DNA of 53,754 bases, taken from IMG/VR virus record IMGVR_UViG_3300005290_000038, positions 1-53,754 of that record; one strand, 5' to 3'. The notes beneath the pieces were generated by a model that did no database searches, was not told the DNA's origin, and saw nothing but the letters and a program-made list of their open reading frames with translations. The DNA comes from a virus. Within the stretch, counting starts at the first letter, position 1. Each line of letters starts with the position of its first letter. Shown here one piece after another: positions 8,613 to 17,228 of this stretch. Both the position numbers and the translations under genes were made by a program.

Positions 8613-9913
8613 GTACTTAACTCCTCCGGCGTCGTGCCGCTGATTCGACAAAAGTTCCACAACTCAAGACGCGCCCTCTCATCCAATGCCTTCTGCTCTG
8701 TAATGGTCATTTCCGAGATGTGCTTGATGCCTGACAGAGCTTCTTTCACTGAAGTAAAGGCAAACTCAATCCTGCCGATTTCCGTCAGCAACTGATTAAC
8801 CTGTTGCACGGTTGCCGGATGGACCTCTCTGCCTTCCTTGAGAAAGCGATTCTCGGTACGTCTTACCAATCGGGAGGCGTAGGAATGAAATCCTTCACCC
8901 AACAACTTCCCGACGGTGTTGAACTCCTTCGTAGCGTCAACCGCCGCTTTGGAGCGTTCTGATCCGTCTTTCATACTGGTCGGTGAAACCACCTCGCAGA
9001 AATGCTTGATCGCCGGGATACCGTCGATCACAAATTGCTCATCGTACTGATCCTGCTCGACTTCCTTAACCACTGCATCAAAATCCAGCTCGTCATCATC
9101 GATGACAATTTCCTTCAGGGGCATAGCCGTTGTTCGGCCCTCAACCGGAGCCGGAGTTAAACTCGCTTCTCCGATCGGCCATGAGGTGATCTCAAATGAC
9201 TTGCCATTGGGATTCTTGGTCACGAGATGAGACATAGACCCGGAGGACCATCCCAACTTGCCCTTTTCCGCCAAACCGTAGATGGCTTTCTCGTACTTGT
9301 CCCGTAACTCCAGCTCGCCTTCGACAAATACACCCACCTCATCAATAGTAAGCTTGGCCTTTCCGAGTTTGCGAGACTTGATGACAGGATGAACACCGTG
9401 GCGGTAGAGAATTGGGCGCTGATCACCGCTGTCGATAAACAGGTCCGTGGCCTTGGTGAAGTAGTCGCCTTGCAGATCGGGATCATCAGCCCCGGAAAAC
9501 ATAATCAAGTAGCCGCCAACCTTGCCCCCGCCTAACGCTTTCACAGCGCCGCCTTGATACGCCAGCGTATCGGAACTCTCACTATTGACGCGCACCTGGT
9601 GTTGAGCTGGAGCGTAATGCTCCTCGATCTTTCTTAGCAGTGTGTCCATAGTTTGCGCCTTCAGGTAGAAAGGTTCCAGTGTGTCAGACTCGGCGTATTC
9701 GTTAATTTGCTCAATGATGGCAGGCTTGACTTCGGCAGCGTAATCGCTGACCAATTCGTCAACCTTTTTAGCAACGTCAACCTTTGTGCCGGTAACTTTT
9801 TCAGAACGCTTGGCGTTGGCAATCTTGCTAGCCGCCGTGCGAACCGCGTCCCACAACTCCCATGTACGCCTCTCCGATTGGCGTAAGGCGTCACTAAAGA
9901 GTGATTTAGTCAT
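8609..9913 (-). CDS. Prohead protease with N- and C-terminal extensions
   Basis: This 434-residue protein contains an HK97-type (U35/S78-like) protease core at about residues 130-260. The core has YRHGVHP (candidate catalytic His 172) and GWSSGSM (candidate catalytic Ser 223/224), followed by EASLTPAPVEGRTTA. The core is roughly 200 residues, so the extra ~120 N-terminal and ~170 C-terminal helical residues may provide scaffolding. It matures the capsid encoded immediately downstream (4-nt overlap). The ATG at 9913 has no clear ribosome binding site. Confidence 0.85.
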   Translation of the reverse strand: MTKSLFSDALRQSERRTWELWDAVRTAASKIANAKRSEKVTGTKVDVAKKVDELVSDYAAEVKPAIIEQINEYAESDTLEPFYLKAQTMDTLLRKIEEHYAPAQHQVRVNSESSDTLAYQGGAVKALGGGKVGGYLIMFSGADDPDLQGDYFTKATDLFIDSGDQRPILYRHGVHPVIKSRKLGKAKLTIDEVGVFVEGELELRDKYEKAIYGLAEKGKLGWSSGSMSHLVTKNPNGKSFEITSWPIGEASLTPAPVEGRTTAMPLKEIVIDDDELDFDAVVKEVEQDQYDEQFVIDGIPAIKHFCEVVSPTSMKDGSERSKAAVDATKEFNTVGKLLGEGFHSYASRLVRRTENRFLKEGREVHPATVQQVNQLLTEIGRIEFAFTSVKEALSGIKHISEMTITEQKALDERARLELWNFCRISGTTPEELST

Positions 9914-9946
9914 GTGGTTAAAACTTTTCCAAGATACATATAAGAC

Positions 9947-9983
9947 AAAAGCCCGCCGACTCCAGTTAAGGAATCAGGCGGGC
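9947..9983 (-). terminator. Intrinsic terminator candidate upstream of protease
   Basis: Arms GCCCGCC (9951-9957) and GGCGGGC (9977-9983) enclose a 19-nt loop; on the minus strand the hairpin is followed by TTTTGTCTT. This fits a factor-independent terminator for the upstream genes. Protease and capsid genes downstream would then need readthrough or a promoter of their own, which I could not identify. Confidence 0.55.
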
Positions 9984-10016
9984 GGAAACGGATTCTGATT
10001 ACCGTTCGCGGGCTCG

Positions 10017-10184
10017 CTAGGACGTTATCAATTCAGCGTTGCGTTGCTGTAACCGTTCCAGTCTGTCGATGGCGTTATAGAGAGTTCGCTTGATGCTCTC
10101 CAGTTCGTCGTGACGGCTCTGGCGCTCCCGTGGTTCAGGCTGCGCGGGTAACTTTACGTCAATTTCGTGGCGAGCCGTGCTCAT
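10017..10184 (-). CDS. Small helical protein, unknown
   Basis: This 55-codon frame lies in the gap between the CxxC protein and the protease gene. The product is basic at the start and predicted helical (HDELESIKRTLYNAIDRLERL), a likely short coiled coil. The ribosome binding site is weak, so the call rests on coding character and position. Confidence 0.5.
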   Translation of the reverse strand: MSTARHEIDVKLPAQPEPRERQSRHDELESIKRTLYNAIDRLERLQQRNAELITS

Positions 10185-10233
10185 CGGGATTAGTTTATAT
10201 CACACTCTCTAAGGTGTTAAGCAAGGTTTTTAG

Positions 10234-10440
10234 TTACGCTACCTCTCTCCCGTATCCGCCCACCACAACTGTTTTGGCTGTTTCCTGTGCTCCTGAGCAA
10301 CTGATATGCGGCACGCCGTAGTGATGAACACAAACCGAATCCGATGGGCCACCGTGCTCCGACGCGTCGATCGGTCTGTCTTCCGTGCAGTCGTAGACCT
10401 GTTTGCATTTGGGGCAATAATGACTGTGCGCCTCGCTCAC
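10234..10440 (-). CDS. Small CxxC protein, unknown
   Basis: This 68-residue protein starts at a GTG overlapping the stop of the MuF-like head gene (GTGA). It has one CPKC pair near residue 9 and later Cys/His residues (VCVHHYG, ISC) that could complete a zinc site. Role unknown. Confidence 0.55.
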   Translation of the reverse strand: MSEAHSHYCPKCKQVYDCTEDRPIDASEHGGPSDSVCVHHYGVPHISCSGAQETAKTVVVGGYGREVA

Positions 10441-11360
10441 TGCATCGCTACGCTCCCTCCGTAAGCATCCTGTCTACCAACCTCCGCCTGAAACACATCA
10501 GACGTAGCGAACTCAACACCTTCGAGTGACCATTCAAATTCGCATCTACAGTTATTTAGACAGGAGAGTGAGCCGATTTCATCTAGTTCATCCAGCGACA
10601 CGAACTCCTCGCTGTCTCTGGCTGCTCCTACGCACTCCTCACAGCTTACTTCATCCTCGGCGCAGATTCGTCTCCCTAAAGTTATCCCTGAATCAAACTC
10701 GCGGGCCATTACATTGTTTTGAAATGTCGCGTAAGCCGCATCTGCATACGTGGCCGCACGGTTGACAATCGTTCCGCCAATTAAACCCGACGCCAGACTC
10801 TCACTTATGGAAATAGATTCCGCGATTAATTCTAATCCCTCGTCTTCAACCGCTTTTTTCACGGCTCGCTTCACCTGGTGTTCAGCCTCAGATGGAGCCG
10901 AGTCCAGAAGGGCCATTCGTACCCGCTTCTTCACCCTGCTCTTTTGGGCAGGTGTTAATCGCAGAGACTTTAGCGGAGACACTTCAAGTTGTTCGACCAC
11001 AGCGGAAGCGATGCTACCGGCGGCAGCGAATGAGCGCTTGACCTGATCCTCGAAGTCTCTGAGAAACGCTTTCTCCGATTTAACCTTGACCGCTATCCGC
11101 GCTCTCCGCTCTCCATCAAGCTGCGCTTTGCCGCCGTAAGCTATGGAACCGGCAACGCTGTGCCACGCTTCCACCCGTGATCGCATGAAGAGAAAGAACG
11201 CGGATAGCGAGATCGTTTCGTTGAGTAACTTGTTAGCCTCACGTTTGGCTCGACCCTGCTCTTGCGCGATGTAGTTGATCACCTCTTTGCGCACTTGAGA
11301 CGGAGGGATAACGTGGCTGTCAGAATCGATGTAGCGACGAACTTTAGGGTCGAATCTCAT
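10437..11360 (-). CDS. MuF-like minor head protein
   Basis: This 307-residue protein is encoded shortly downstream of the portal, as phage head morphogenesis (Mu gpF / SPP1 gp7) proteins usually are. The C-terminal third has the typical layout: SGITLGRRICAEDEVSCEEC, then a Ser/Glu-rich loop and LNNCRCEFEW, resembling the CxxC...HxxCRC end of the MuF domain (His replaced by Asn). The N-terminal part is helical and basic. Proteins of this family bind the portal and may enter the head. Confidence 0.75.
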   Translation of the reverse strand: MRFDPKVRRYIDSDSHVIPPSQVRKEVINYIAQEQGRAKREANKLLNETISLSAFFLFMRSRVEAWHSVAGSIAYGGKAQLDGERRARIAVKVKSEKAFLRDFEDQVKRSFAAAGSIASAVVEQLEVSPLKSLRLTPAQKSRVKKRVRMALLDSAPSEAEHQVKRAVKKAVEDEGLELIAESISISESLASGLIGGTIVNRAATYADAAYATFQNNVMAREFDSGITLGRRICAEDEVSCEECVGAARDSEEFVSLDELDEIGSLSCLNNCRCEFEWSLEGVEFATSDVFQAEVGRQDAYGGSVAMQ

Positions 11361-11575
11361 CGGCGGGGTACATCTAGTCCCTTCTCTCTACATACGCGCT
11401 GCAAAACGCCGAGAATAAGCCCCTTCATCTCGACTGCCGCAGACCATCCGACCCACGCCGGATCACCTTTCACTGGTACGTTCTCAGCAGCCATTATAAG
11501 CTCCCACGCTAAATCGTATTTAGCCTGCGCCAATTCCTCCGCGAAGAACTGCTCATTCACTTCTGCGTTACTCAT
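11357..11575 (-). CDS. Small protein between portal and MuF-like gene, unknown
   Basis: This 72-residue, mostly helical protein starts MSNAEVNEQFFAEELAQAKY. It lies 18 nt after its upstream neighbour and overlaps the MuF-like gene start by 4 nt (ATGA). I recognise no family. Confidence 0.55.
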   Translation of the reverse strand: MSNAEVNEQFFAEELAQAKYDLAWELIMAAENVPVKGDPAWVGWSAAVEMKGLILGVLQRVCREKGLDVPRR

Positions 11576-11593
11576 TGCTCTCCTCGTCGAATC

Positions 11594-11851
11594 TCATTTA
11601 GGCAACTTAAGCCCCTTGAACGCTGCGCTTCTGCGATGCGCTGCCGTGCGTCGATTCTCACGCCTGACTGCAATACCAAGATTACCATTCTTCTCAACCG
11701 CGAAGGCTATTGAGTGAATCAAGCCACAGTCGCAACATGCCAAACGGAGAATTTGCCATGCCCGCTTGCTCCTGCCGCGTGGCTTAAGTTCAAAACTGTC
11801 ACCATCAAGGACTGCCGGATATTTCATTCCACCAACGCCTGCCCTTCTCAC
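11594..11851 (-). CDS. Small basic CxC protein, unknown
   Basis: This product of up to 85 residues starts at a GTG at 11851 overlapping the portal stop (GTGA); an ATG at 11827 (MKYPAVLDG) is the alternative start. It contains LACCDCGLIHSIAFAVEKNG, which resembles a short DNA- or zinc-binding element, and a strongly basic C-terminus. Function unknown. Confidence 0.5.
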   Translation of the reverse strand: MRRAGVGGMKYPAVLDGDSFELKPRGRSKRAWQILRLACCDCGLIHSIAFAVEKNGNLGIAVRRENRRTAAHRRSAAFKGLKLPK

Positions 11852-13365
11852 CTTGCAGAGTAAAGTTGCTTAATCGTCTCAGGCGCACCCTTCAGCAGTC
11901 CTGAATGCCGTCCCTTCACCAGTGCTATTTGCGGCCCTTGTCCCTGAGGCAGCGTTTGCGGCGGATTCTGCGTTGCTTCCATTGACGCGTCACGTTCAAT
12001 CTGTTCCTGCTCAATGGTAGCCGTCGCGCTTCCCGCCGGAACAAAGTACACATCATCCGATCCGTCTTCCGCGGGTTCATAGCCCATACCCCTCAGCGCG
12101 TCGCTGCGTTTCAGCACACAGTATTCCTTGTAAGCCTTGCCGTAGCGCTCAAACTTCGCGTTCTCATCTTCCTGAAGCGTTCCCACCTCACTAAGATCAA
12201 ACTCCATGAAGTGACTGGAATCCTGATCGAAGTCCGGCAGTAGCTGGACCGTCAACTCCTGCGCGATGTGCCACCACAAGGGTTGCAGGTAAGAATCAAT
12301 CGCGCGACGATCAGCCTCGCTCATATTGTTCCAGATAGAACGCTCCATGCCAGAGCCAAAGTTCAGCACGATAGCGGGGATGCCCGTTACGGCGGAGAAT
12401 ACCTCCTGGGCCATGTAGCGCGTGGTACGAAGGTCCATCTCTTCCGGTGTCAGACCAGTTCGATTAAACGTCGCCTTCGCGCTCAGCACTAATCCCTGAC
12501 CGGCATTCTTCCCAGTGGTCTGCTCGTTCAGTTTAGCCTTGATGTTGTCAAGGTCTTCCTGCGATAACAGCCCCTCTTTATCGTCTATGCCCACAACAAA
12601 GGGAATTACCCCGTTACCACCGAGCAAATTCGCAGCGTAAGACGCTACAGCGGAATCGCCGTAGATTTCCCGAAGAATTGTCTTTAAGCGCGAGAGTCCG
12701 TAGCGTCGATTGGCGGGATCTTCACCATCGCGAAAGTGCACAACGTCGGCCGGCTCGACTCGATACCTTCGATTGTCCCGGCGGAGTTCATAGTAGTTAA
12801 TGAATTGATTCAGGCGATCGTTCCGATCAATCAGCGGAACACTCGTTGAACGCGAGGCGTCAAGGTATTCGCCGTTCTGATCGTTCACCCACCGCGCCTT
12901 GACGTTCTCATGTGGCTCATTGCGAAGCTGAACCACCACGCCATTGTTATTCCGGTACTTCACCCAATAAGCATTGCCGTCAATGATCCACGAACGTGCA
13001 AATGCCCGCCAGAGGTTTGAGCCGGAAGTCTGCGGGTTAGGCCGTTGCAGGATCGAGTAGATCGGGTGTCGCTCGATTACATTGTCATCCTTCTTCTTTC
13101 CACCTTGCTTGCGTAGGAACTCTTTTCTGACTTGCAAGTCGGGTTCGGGGAGCGTTGAGCCAAGCCATGTATAACCAGCAGCCACTAACGAGGAAAGGCC
13201 CGGATCACTCGAAGGTTGCGTACCACCCGACAGAGACGCACTAATCGCATTCTGCCACGCATTCATGTCCGGGTAGATCGTGAACTGCGAGCCGCTTCCG
13301 GATTGAGGGAAGGGAACAGACTTGAGTGCCTTGTAAGCTGTTTGTAGTCGCTCGCGGAGAGTCAC
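11848..13365 (-). CDS. Portal protein (HK97 family)
   Basis: This 505-residue protein shows portal hallmarks: VIERHPIYSILQRPNPQTSG, SWIIDGNAYWVKYRN, VEPADVVHFRDGEDP, the long-helix region IPAIVLNFGSGMERSIWNN, and DSYLQPLWWHIAQELTVQLL. The portal dodecamer forms the DNA entry channel and docks terminase. It starts at a GTG without a Shine-Dalgarno sequence; a possible -10 box ends 8 nt upstream of the GTG. The C-terminal 60 residues are Gln/Pro-rich. Confidence 0.88.
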   Translation of the reverse strand: MTLRERLQTAYKALKSVPFPQSGSGSQFTIYPDMNAWQNAISASLSGGTQPSSDPGLSSLVAAGYTWLGSTLPEPDLQVRKEFLRKQGGKKKDDNVIERHPIYSILQRPNPQTSGSNLWRAFARSWIIDGNAYWVKYRNNNGVVVQLRNEPHENVKARWVNDQNGEYLDASRSTSVPLIDRNDRLNQFINYYELRRDNRRYRVEPADVVHFRDGEDPANRRYGLSRLKTILREIYGDSAVASYAANLLGGNGVIPFVVGIDDKEGLLSQEDLDNIKAKLNEQTTGKNAGQGLVLSAKATFNRTGLTPEEMDLRTTRYMAQEVFSAVTGIPAIVLNFGSGMERSIWNNMSEADRRAIDSYLQPLWWHIAQELTVQLLPDFDQDSSHFMEFDLSEVGTLQEDENAKFERYGKAYKEYCVLKRSDALRGMGYEPAEDGSDDVYFVPAGSATATIEQEQIERDASMEATQNPPQTLPQGQGPQIALVKGRHSGLLKGAPETIKQLYSAR

Positions 13366-13372
13366 GGTAGAG

Positions 13373-13402
13373 AAGATAGGTTAAACGCAGGGGTTAAGGC
13401 AA
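13373..13402 (-). promoter_or_regulatory. Possible promoter for portal gene
   Basis: On the minus strand TTGCCT (13402-13397) and TATCTT (13378-13373) are 18 nt apart, and the portal GTG begins 7 nt after the -10 box. This matches the near-leaderless layout seen at other loci here, but both boxes are only 4/6 matches. Confidence 0.35.
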
Positions 13403-13457
13403 GGTATTTAGTTGCAGGCTGCGCAAGGGAAGATAGATTATGTGGGAGGTTTAAGTT

Positions 13458-13820
13458 TTAGTTGGGGTTTCCAAATAGAAGATCGCGCTCTTCTTTGTCG
13501 AGCCACTCCGCGAGCCTCCGGCTTAGTTCCGCGTCCACATAAGCACGGATCGCCTCGGTATCCTCCAGCATCGTAGCGGTCGGCAGCGGAGTATTGAAGC
13601 ACAGCGGCTTCGCGTCAGGGTGCGCCGCCATGGCAGATTGATAATCGGCATAGTACTCCGGATTGTTTTGCGGGCTGATTTGCTGATAGCACATATCGCA
13701 AACCACGTCGCACTCTTCGAGCGGAACGCTCCCAAAGTCACGCTCTTTCTCCGCAATGGCTTCTTCCTCGGTCCATTGGGACTCGCAGACTGCCTTACAC
13801 ATTGAACAGGTGTATTCCAT
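13458..13820 (-). CDS. CxxC protein upstream of portal, unknown
   Basis: This 120-residue acidic protein has two Cys pairs typical of a zinc ribbon (CSMC near residue 5 and CDMC near residue 41) and ends in a helical tail (VDAELSRRLAEWLDKEERDL). It is a free-standing gene between terminase-proximal genes and the portal. Confidence 0.6.
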   Translation of the reverse strand: MEYTCSMCKAVCESQWTEEEAIAEKERDFGSVPLEECDVVCDMCYQQISPQNNPEYYADYQSAMAAHPDAKPLCFNTPLPTATMLEDTEAIRAYVDAELSRRLAEWLDKEERDLLFGNPN

Positions 13821-13845
13821 ACCCTGAATTATAACCTCTTACATC

Positions 13846-14094
13846 TTACGTGTAGAATTCCGGCATCCTGCCTTTAGCGTCTCGTAAACTACACGGTTGG
13901 CTACCCCAGTAGCGCAGAATGCGCGGAGATACGTGGTACTGGTATCCCATAAAACCATAGATAGCCTTAGCCGTTCCGTTCTCAGCATACGGATCGTGAA
14001 CAGCGATCTCTTCTCTCCATAAATCATCTCGGCCAACAATTTGCTTCCCGTGAAAAGGACCACCGCGCAATTCGTACACAAATCTACCGCTCAT
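13846..14094 (-). CDS. Small conserved-type phage protein (GGPFHG motif)
   Basis: This 82-residue protein begins with FVYELRGGPFHGKQIVGRDD, a beta-type motif widespread in short phage and bacterial proteins of unknown function. I preferred this frame to an overlapping one at 13839-14081 because of that motif and an ordered sequence (YGFMGYQYHVSPRI). Confidence 0.6.
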   Translation of the reverse strand: MSGRFVYELRGGPFHGKQIVGRDDLWREEIAVHDPYAENGTAKAIYGFMGYQYHVSPRILRYWGSQPCSLRDAKGRMPEFYT

Positions 14095-14138
14095 ATTTCA
14101 GCGCCTTTCTTCTCGCTTGGCTTTGATAGTGGAGGCTT

Positions 14139-14606
14139 TCACGCCGCACGAGACGTGAACCGCCTATAACTCGCGTCACGCTCCCGCAACTCTTCTTGAT
14201 CTGGCACGAAGCCCATTTCGATCAACGCTTCCGGGGCTTGCCATGTGGCTTCTTCTACGGTCAAGGGTTGATTGATCGTCTTCGTCTCCACAATCTTGTC
14301 ACAGACGGCCTCTACGCTAATGTGAACAACGATCTGTGTGCCCCCGCCGAAATCTCTGATCGCATCGAAGTCCGTACCAGAGTAAATGTGATCTGGCCGC
14401 AAGATTTCCACCTGTTTCCGAAACCAAGCGGCCTTACTTTGCTTGTCCTTCAGCTCACCGCGATTCTCATGCACCAGCGTACGCACCAAGCACTCGCCCA
14501 TACCCTCAGGTATGTCGAATTCTGGGTTAGCCTCAAGAAAGTCTATGATTGCTTTCAGCCCCTTGATCTGTTCATCGCGTGGGTAATCATGGTGTGATCT
14601 CCTCAT
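14139..14606 (-). CDS. Terminase-proximal protein, unknown
   Basis: This 155-residue protein has an N-terminal basic helix and a KGLKAIIDFLEANPEFDIPEG region, followed by beta-type segments (GGTQIVVHISVEAVCDKI). It overlaps the preceding gene by 4 nt. The family is not recognised; the small block between TerL and portal is a common location of accessory proteins. Confidence 0.6.
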   Translation of the reverse strand: MRRSHHDYPRDEQIKGLKAIIDFLEANPEFDIPEGMGECLVRTLVHENRGELKDKQSKAAWFRKQVEILRPDHIYSGTDFDAIRDFGGGTQIVVHISVEAVCDKIVETKTINQPLTVEEATWQAPEALIEMGFVPDQEELRERDASYRRFTSRAA

Positions 14607-14983
14607 CGGCTCTTATCCTCCTTCGGACGCGGCCCTCGCTTCCAAGTTTGTGAGGACTTTCGCGGCAATGGTTTCTCGGCATACTTGGCCGCAGATTGCG
14701 GGATGCTGACCGCCTTCCACGGATCACCCGTGGCCGCATACTCGCGCTCTTGCTCTTCGAGGGTTCGCGCAGCCTCGAATGCCGCCGCTATACCCTCATT
14801 GATCGTCCCATGCTTCTTGCCACGACTCTGACACTCTGCCCACACATCATCATCTAAACGTATCGGTCGGGCTTCGATATTCTCTTGGGCCGCGTGCTGC
14901 CGCTGTGGGCGATCAGCCTCGCTAGTGGTCGTTGCGTAATACTCCTGATGTCTGCGCGTTGCTTCCTCAAGACTTGGTTTCAC
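14603..14983 (-). CDS. Helical hydrophilic protein, unknown
   Basis: This 126-residue Ala/Glu/Arg-rich protein starts at GTG 14983 four bases after the upstream gene ends and overlaps the next by 4 nt. The central DDDVWAECQSRGKKHGTINEG resembles a ribbon-helix-helix or small DNA-binding helix pair, but this is weak evidence. Confidence 0.55.
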   Translation of the reverse strand: MKPSLEEATRRHQEYYATTTSEADRPQRQHAAQENIEARPIRLDDDVWAECQSRGKKHGTINEGIAAAFEAARTLEEQEREYAATGDPWKAVSIPQSAAKYAEKPLPRKSSQTWKRGPRPKEDKSR

Positions 14984-14987
14984 GTCT

Positions 14988-15248
14988 TCACCCTTTCTTC
15001 TTCTCAGAAGGCTTCAATAACGGAGCCTTGATCTGTCTCCACATTGGTACTTTAGGATCTTGATTCCCTCGGCCCTGATTTGTCAGACCGTCAACGACGG
15101 GCGGCGGCAGCACTCGCAATGCGGCGACAGCACGATCCACGGCCTCACCTTGCGAGCACTCCTGCCCCTTCAGCCACTCTCGCGTTGTGGGTAGCACCAA
15201 GCAATTCAAAGGCACCCGCTTGGCTTCATCAGGAACCTGTTTTGGCAT
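14988..15248 (-). CDS. Small protein near TerL, RHH-like
   Basis: This 86-residue protein contains KRVPLNCLVLPTTREWLKGQ followed by a helix (SQGEAVDRAVAALRVL). That strand-helix-helix order is reminiscent of ribbon-helix-helix proteins. It lies 38 nt downstream of TerL. Function unknown. Confidence 0.55.
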   Translation of the reverse strand: MPKQVPDEAKRVPLNCLVLPTTREWLKGQECSQGEAVDRAVAALRVLPPPVVDGLTNQGRGNQDPKVPMWRQIKAPLLKPSEKKKG

Positions 15249-15286
15249 GTAGAGATTATAACACGAGACCTGTAGAGGTTTGTGTT

Positions 15287-16915
15287 TTACGCTACTAGAA
15301 TCCTTCGGATGTGTGGCTCGTAAAACGCGAGGTTCGCGCCATCTGCCAAGTCAGGCGAGTAGCCTAATCGTTCCTTCATCTTGGCTTTATCTTCAACGAC
15401 CTTTTGCCCCGGTGCTTTGTATTTAGGTGCTGAAAACTCGCGCTCCAGCCGCTCGCGAATGTCTTTCCTCAAACGCGAGAGATCAAGGCGCTTCGTGCGT
15501 GCTCGCTCGCGCGTGTCAAACCACAACTCAGACCGGATGTTCTTATACTGCTCCTTGTCCTTCGCTTCTTTCGATGAATTAACATCAATCGCCTTGTATT
15601 CCCAGCTTCTAAGCGTATCGGCTGGGCCTGTGCCTAATCCGCCCGTAACGTCCACCTTGATACGAAAGGCTTTGGCGAGCGCCTCAATCTCTTCCTTTGT
15701 GCCGTTTGGCTTGACGTTTCGCGCCGCTTCTAGTGCTTCATCACGGCAAGCCGTGGCAACCTCAACCGTGTCCATTTTTCGGATCTCGCGGCCTTTCAGT
15801 AAGCACGGGCCACGGCGCACGAAAATGGTTGTGCGATCGTCACCAAACCTCGCCACGTCGCAGCCTAACTCGGTAACGTCCGTCTCGCTTATCGCCTGAA
15901 CTGGCTGAAACTTTAGCCATGCTTTCGGGATTACCTGCTGATCTGCCTGTGTTGGAAACTCCCCAAGTACGCGCCCCTGAAAATAAGCAGTCGGCATGTA
16001 GATCCACTTCTCGCTTAAATCTGCGGGCCTGCCTTCGAGTGCGTTCTTGATCTGCGGAAGCGAAACAAACTCAAAGGCATCCTCTGAAGCCGTCTCCACT
16101 ACCTCGCACTCCTTCTCGAACATCTCGTAGAGCCACAACAGGCGGACAGCATCAGGAAACGGCGGCTTTTCGCAGCGTAGTTCTGCTTGAATGTTCGGAT
16201 GGTTCAGCGCCGAAATGCTCATTGTGTGATAAAGCGGTGACTCGGCAGCAATACCAAACTCCGTCGCTTCATCCGTTGGGTTTCCAATAGCAAACACACG
16301 GCACAGCGGGTTGGTCATCAAGCCGCCGATAGCGTCCCAAATGTATTTAGGAACACCCACACCTTCCTCGATAACAATCAGGATCGGTGCCGAGTGCTCG
16401 CCCTGAAAGCCCTCGCCCCGTTCAGCGTTGAGCGCCTTAACATAGTGATCGCCCTCGCGGTTCTTGTCCGAGTCCTTTATGATTCTTTCGAGGATTATTC
16501 CCGGCAGGTTCTTGCTTCTACGGAGCGATTTTAATTGCTTGAACGTGAGCCCGAATGACTGATCCCAGGTTGGTGCTGTGATGTACCCGATGTGCCGGCC
16601 CCAGCAGTCAAACCACCAACTCTCAGCAAGGGCCGCCGTGAATGTCTTACCAACTGCGTGCGAGGCTTTTACGAGCGTGTAGCGATTGTCGAGAATGCTT
16701 TGCAGCATCTCATCCTGATCGGGTGTAAGAGTGACACCGAGAATGTCTTTCGAGTATGCCTGCGGTCGGAACTGGTACTTTTCGAGGCTGGGCTTACTGG
16801 ATTGTTTCTGAGTCGAGGCTATCTCGATCTGATCCGCTATCGGCCACAGATGACGCATTCGCAGAGAAGGTGGCAGCGAGTTTTGTAAGGTCGAGCTTGA
16901 CTCCATCTGTTTCAC
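15287..16915 (-). CDS. Terminase large subunit
   Basis: This 542-residue protein is the packaging motor. The N-terminal ATPase has a Walker A-like KASHAVGKT at about residues 83-91 and a Walker B strand ILIVIEE at about 178-184. The C-terminal RNase H-like nuclease has GCDVARFGDDRTT (Asp 353), VDVTGG (Asp 422) and a final DLADGANLAF (about residues 520-530), giving the expected acidic triad. The start is uncertain: GTG 16915, ATG 16906 or ATG 16858. Any of them leaves a large overlap with terS. Confidence 0.92.
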   Translation of the reverse strand: MKQMESSSTLQNSLPPSLRMRHLWPIADQIEIASTQKQSSKPSLEKYQFRPQAYSKDILGVTLTPDQDEMLQSILDNRYTLVKASHAVGKTFTAALAESWWFDCWGRHIGYITAPTWDQSFGLTFKQLKSLRRSKNLPGIILERIIKDSDKNREGDHYVKALNAERGEGFQGEHSAPILIVIEEGVGVPKYIWDAIGGLMTNPLCRVFAIGNPTDEATEFGIAAESPLYHTMSISALNHPNIQAELRCEKPPFPDAVRLLWLYEMFEKECEVVETASEDAFEFVSLPQIKNALEGRPADLSEKWIYMPTAYFQGRVLGEFPTQADQQVIPKAWLKFQPVQAISETDVTELGCDVARFGDDRTTIFVRRGPCLLKGREIRKMDTVEVATACRDEALEAARNVKPNGTKEEIEALAKAFRIKVDVTGGLGTGPADTLRSWEYKAIDVNSSKEAKDKEQYKNIRSELWFDTRERARTKRLDLSRLRKDIRERLEREFSAPKYKAPGQKVVEDKAKMKERLGYSPDLADGANLAFYEPHIRRILVA

Positions 16916-17207
16916 TTTGCGCGAACTTTATCCAATCCAACACATCTTTTTCGGTTTCAATAACGCTTCCGCTTACCTTTTGCCTGATTACACGATTGGC
17001 GAGCCTTAAACGCTCAGCGCGACTCGCTATGCCAATCATCAAGGATAGCCGATCAACTTCCGCTGCGAACCGTTCATCATTCAACCAGTTACGGATAGTA
17101 CGATCGCTGACACCGCACTCTGCTGCTACGGAGTCCTGCGTATGGCCTTCCGCGAGCATGACTGCGGCTTTGTTTCGCTCCTCTGTCCATTCAAAAGCGG
17201 AAATCAT
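16794..17207 (-). CDS. Terminase small subunit
   Basis: This 137-residue protein starts with an HTH (EERNKAAVMLAEGHTQDSVA then CGVSDRTIRNWLND) of the phBC6A51-like type used by small terminases to bind packaging sites. A helical oligomerisation region follows, and the acidic Ser/Asp-rich C-terminus overlaps the TerL start. Adjacency to TerL supports the role. Confidence 0.85.
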   Translation of the reverse strand: MISAFEWTEERNKAAVMLAEGHTQDSVAAECGVSDRTIRNWLNDERFAAEVDRLSLMIGIASRAERLRLANRVIRQKVSGSVIETEKDVLDWIKFAQSETDGVKLDLTKLAATFSANASSVADSGSDRDSLDSETIQ

Positions 17208-17228
17208 TCGGAACCGCTGCGTCCCTCC

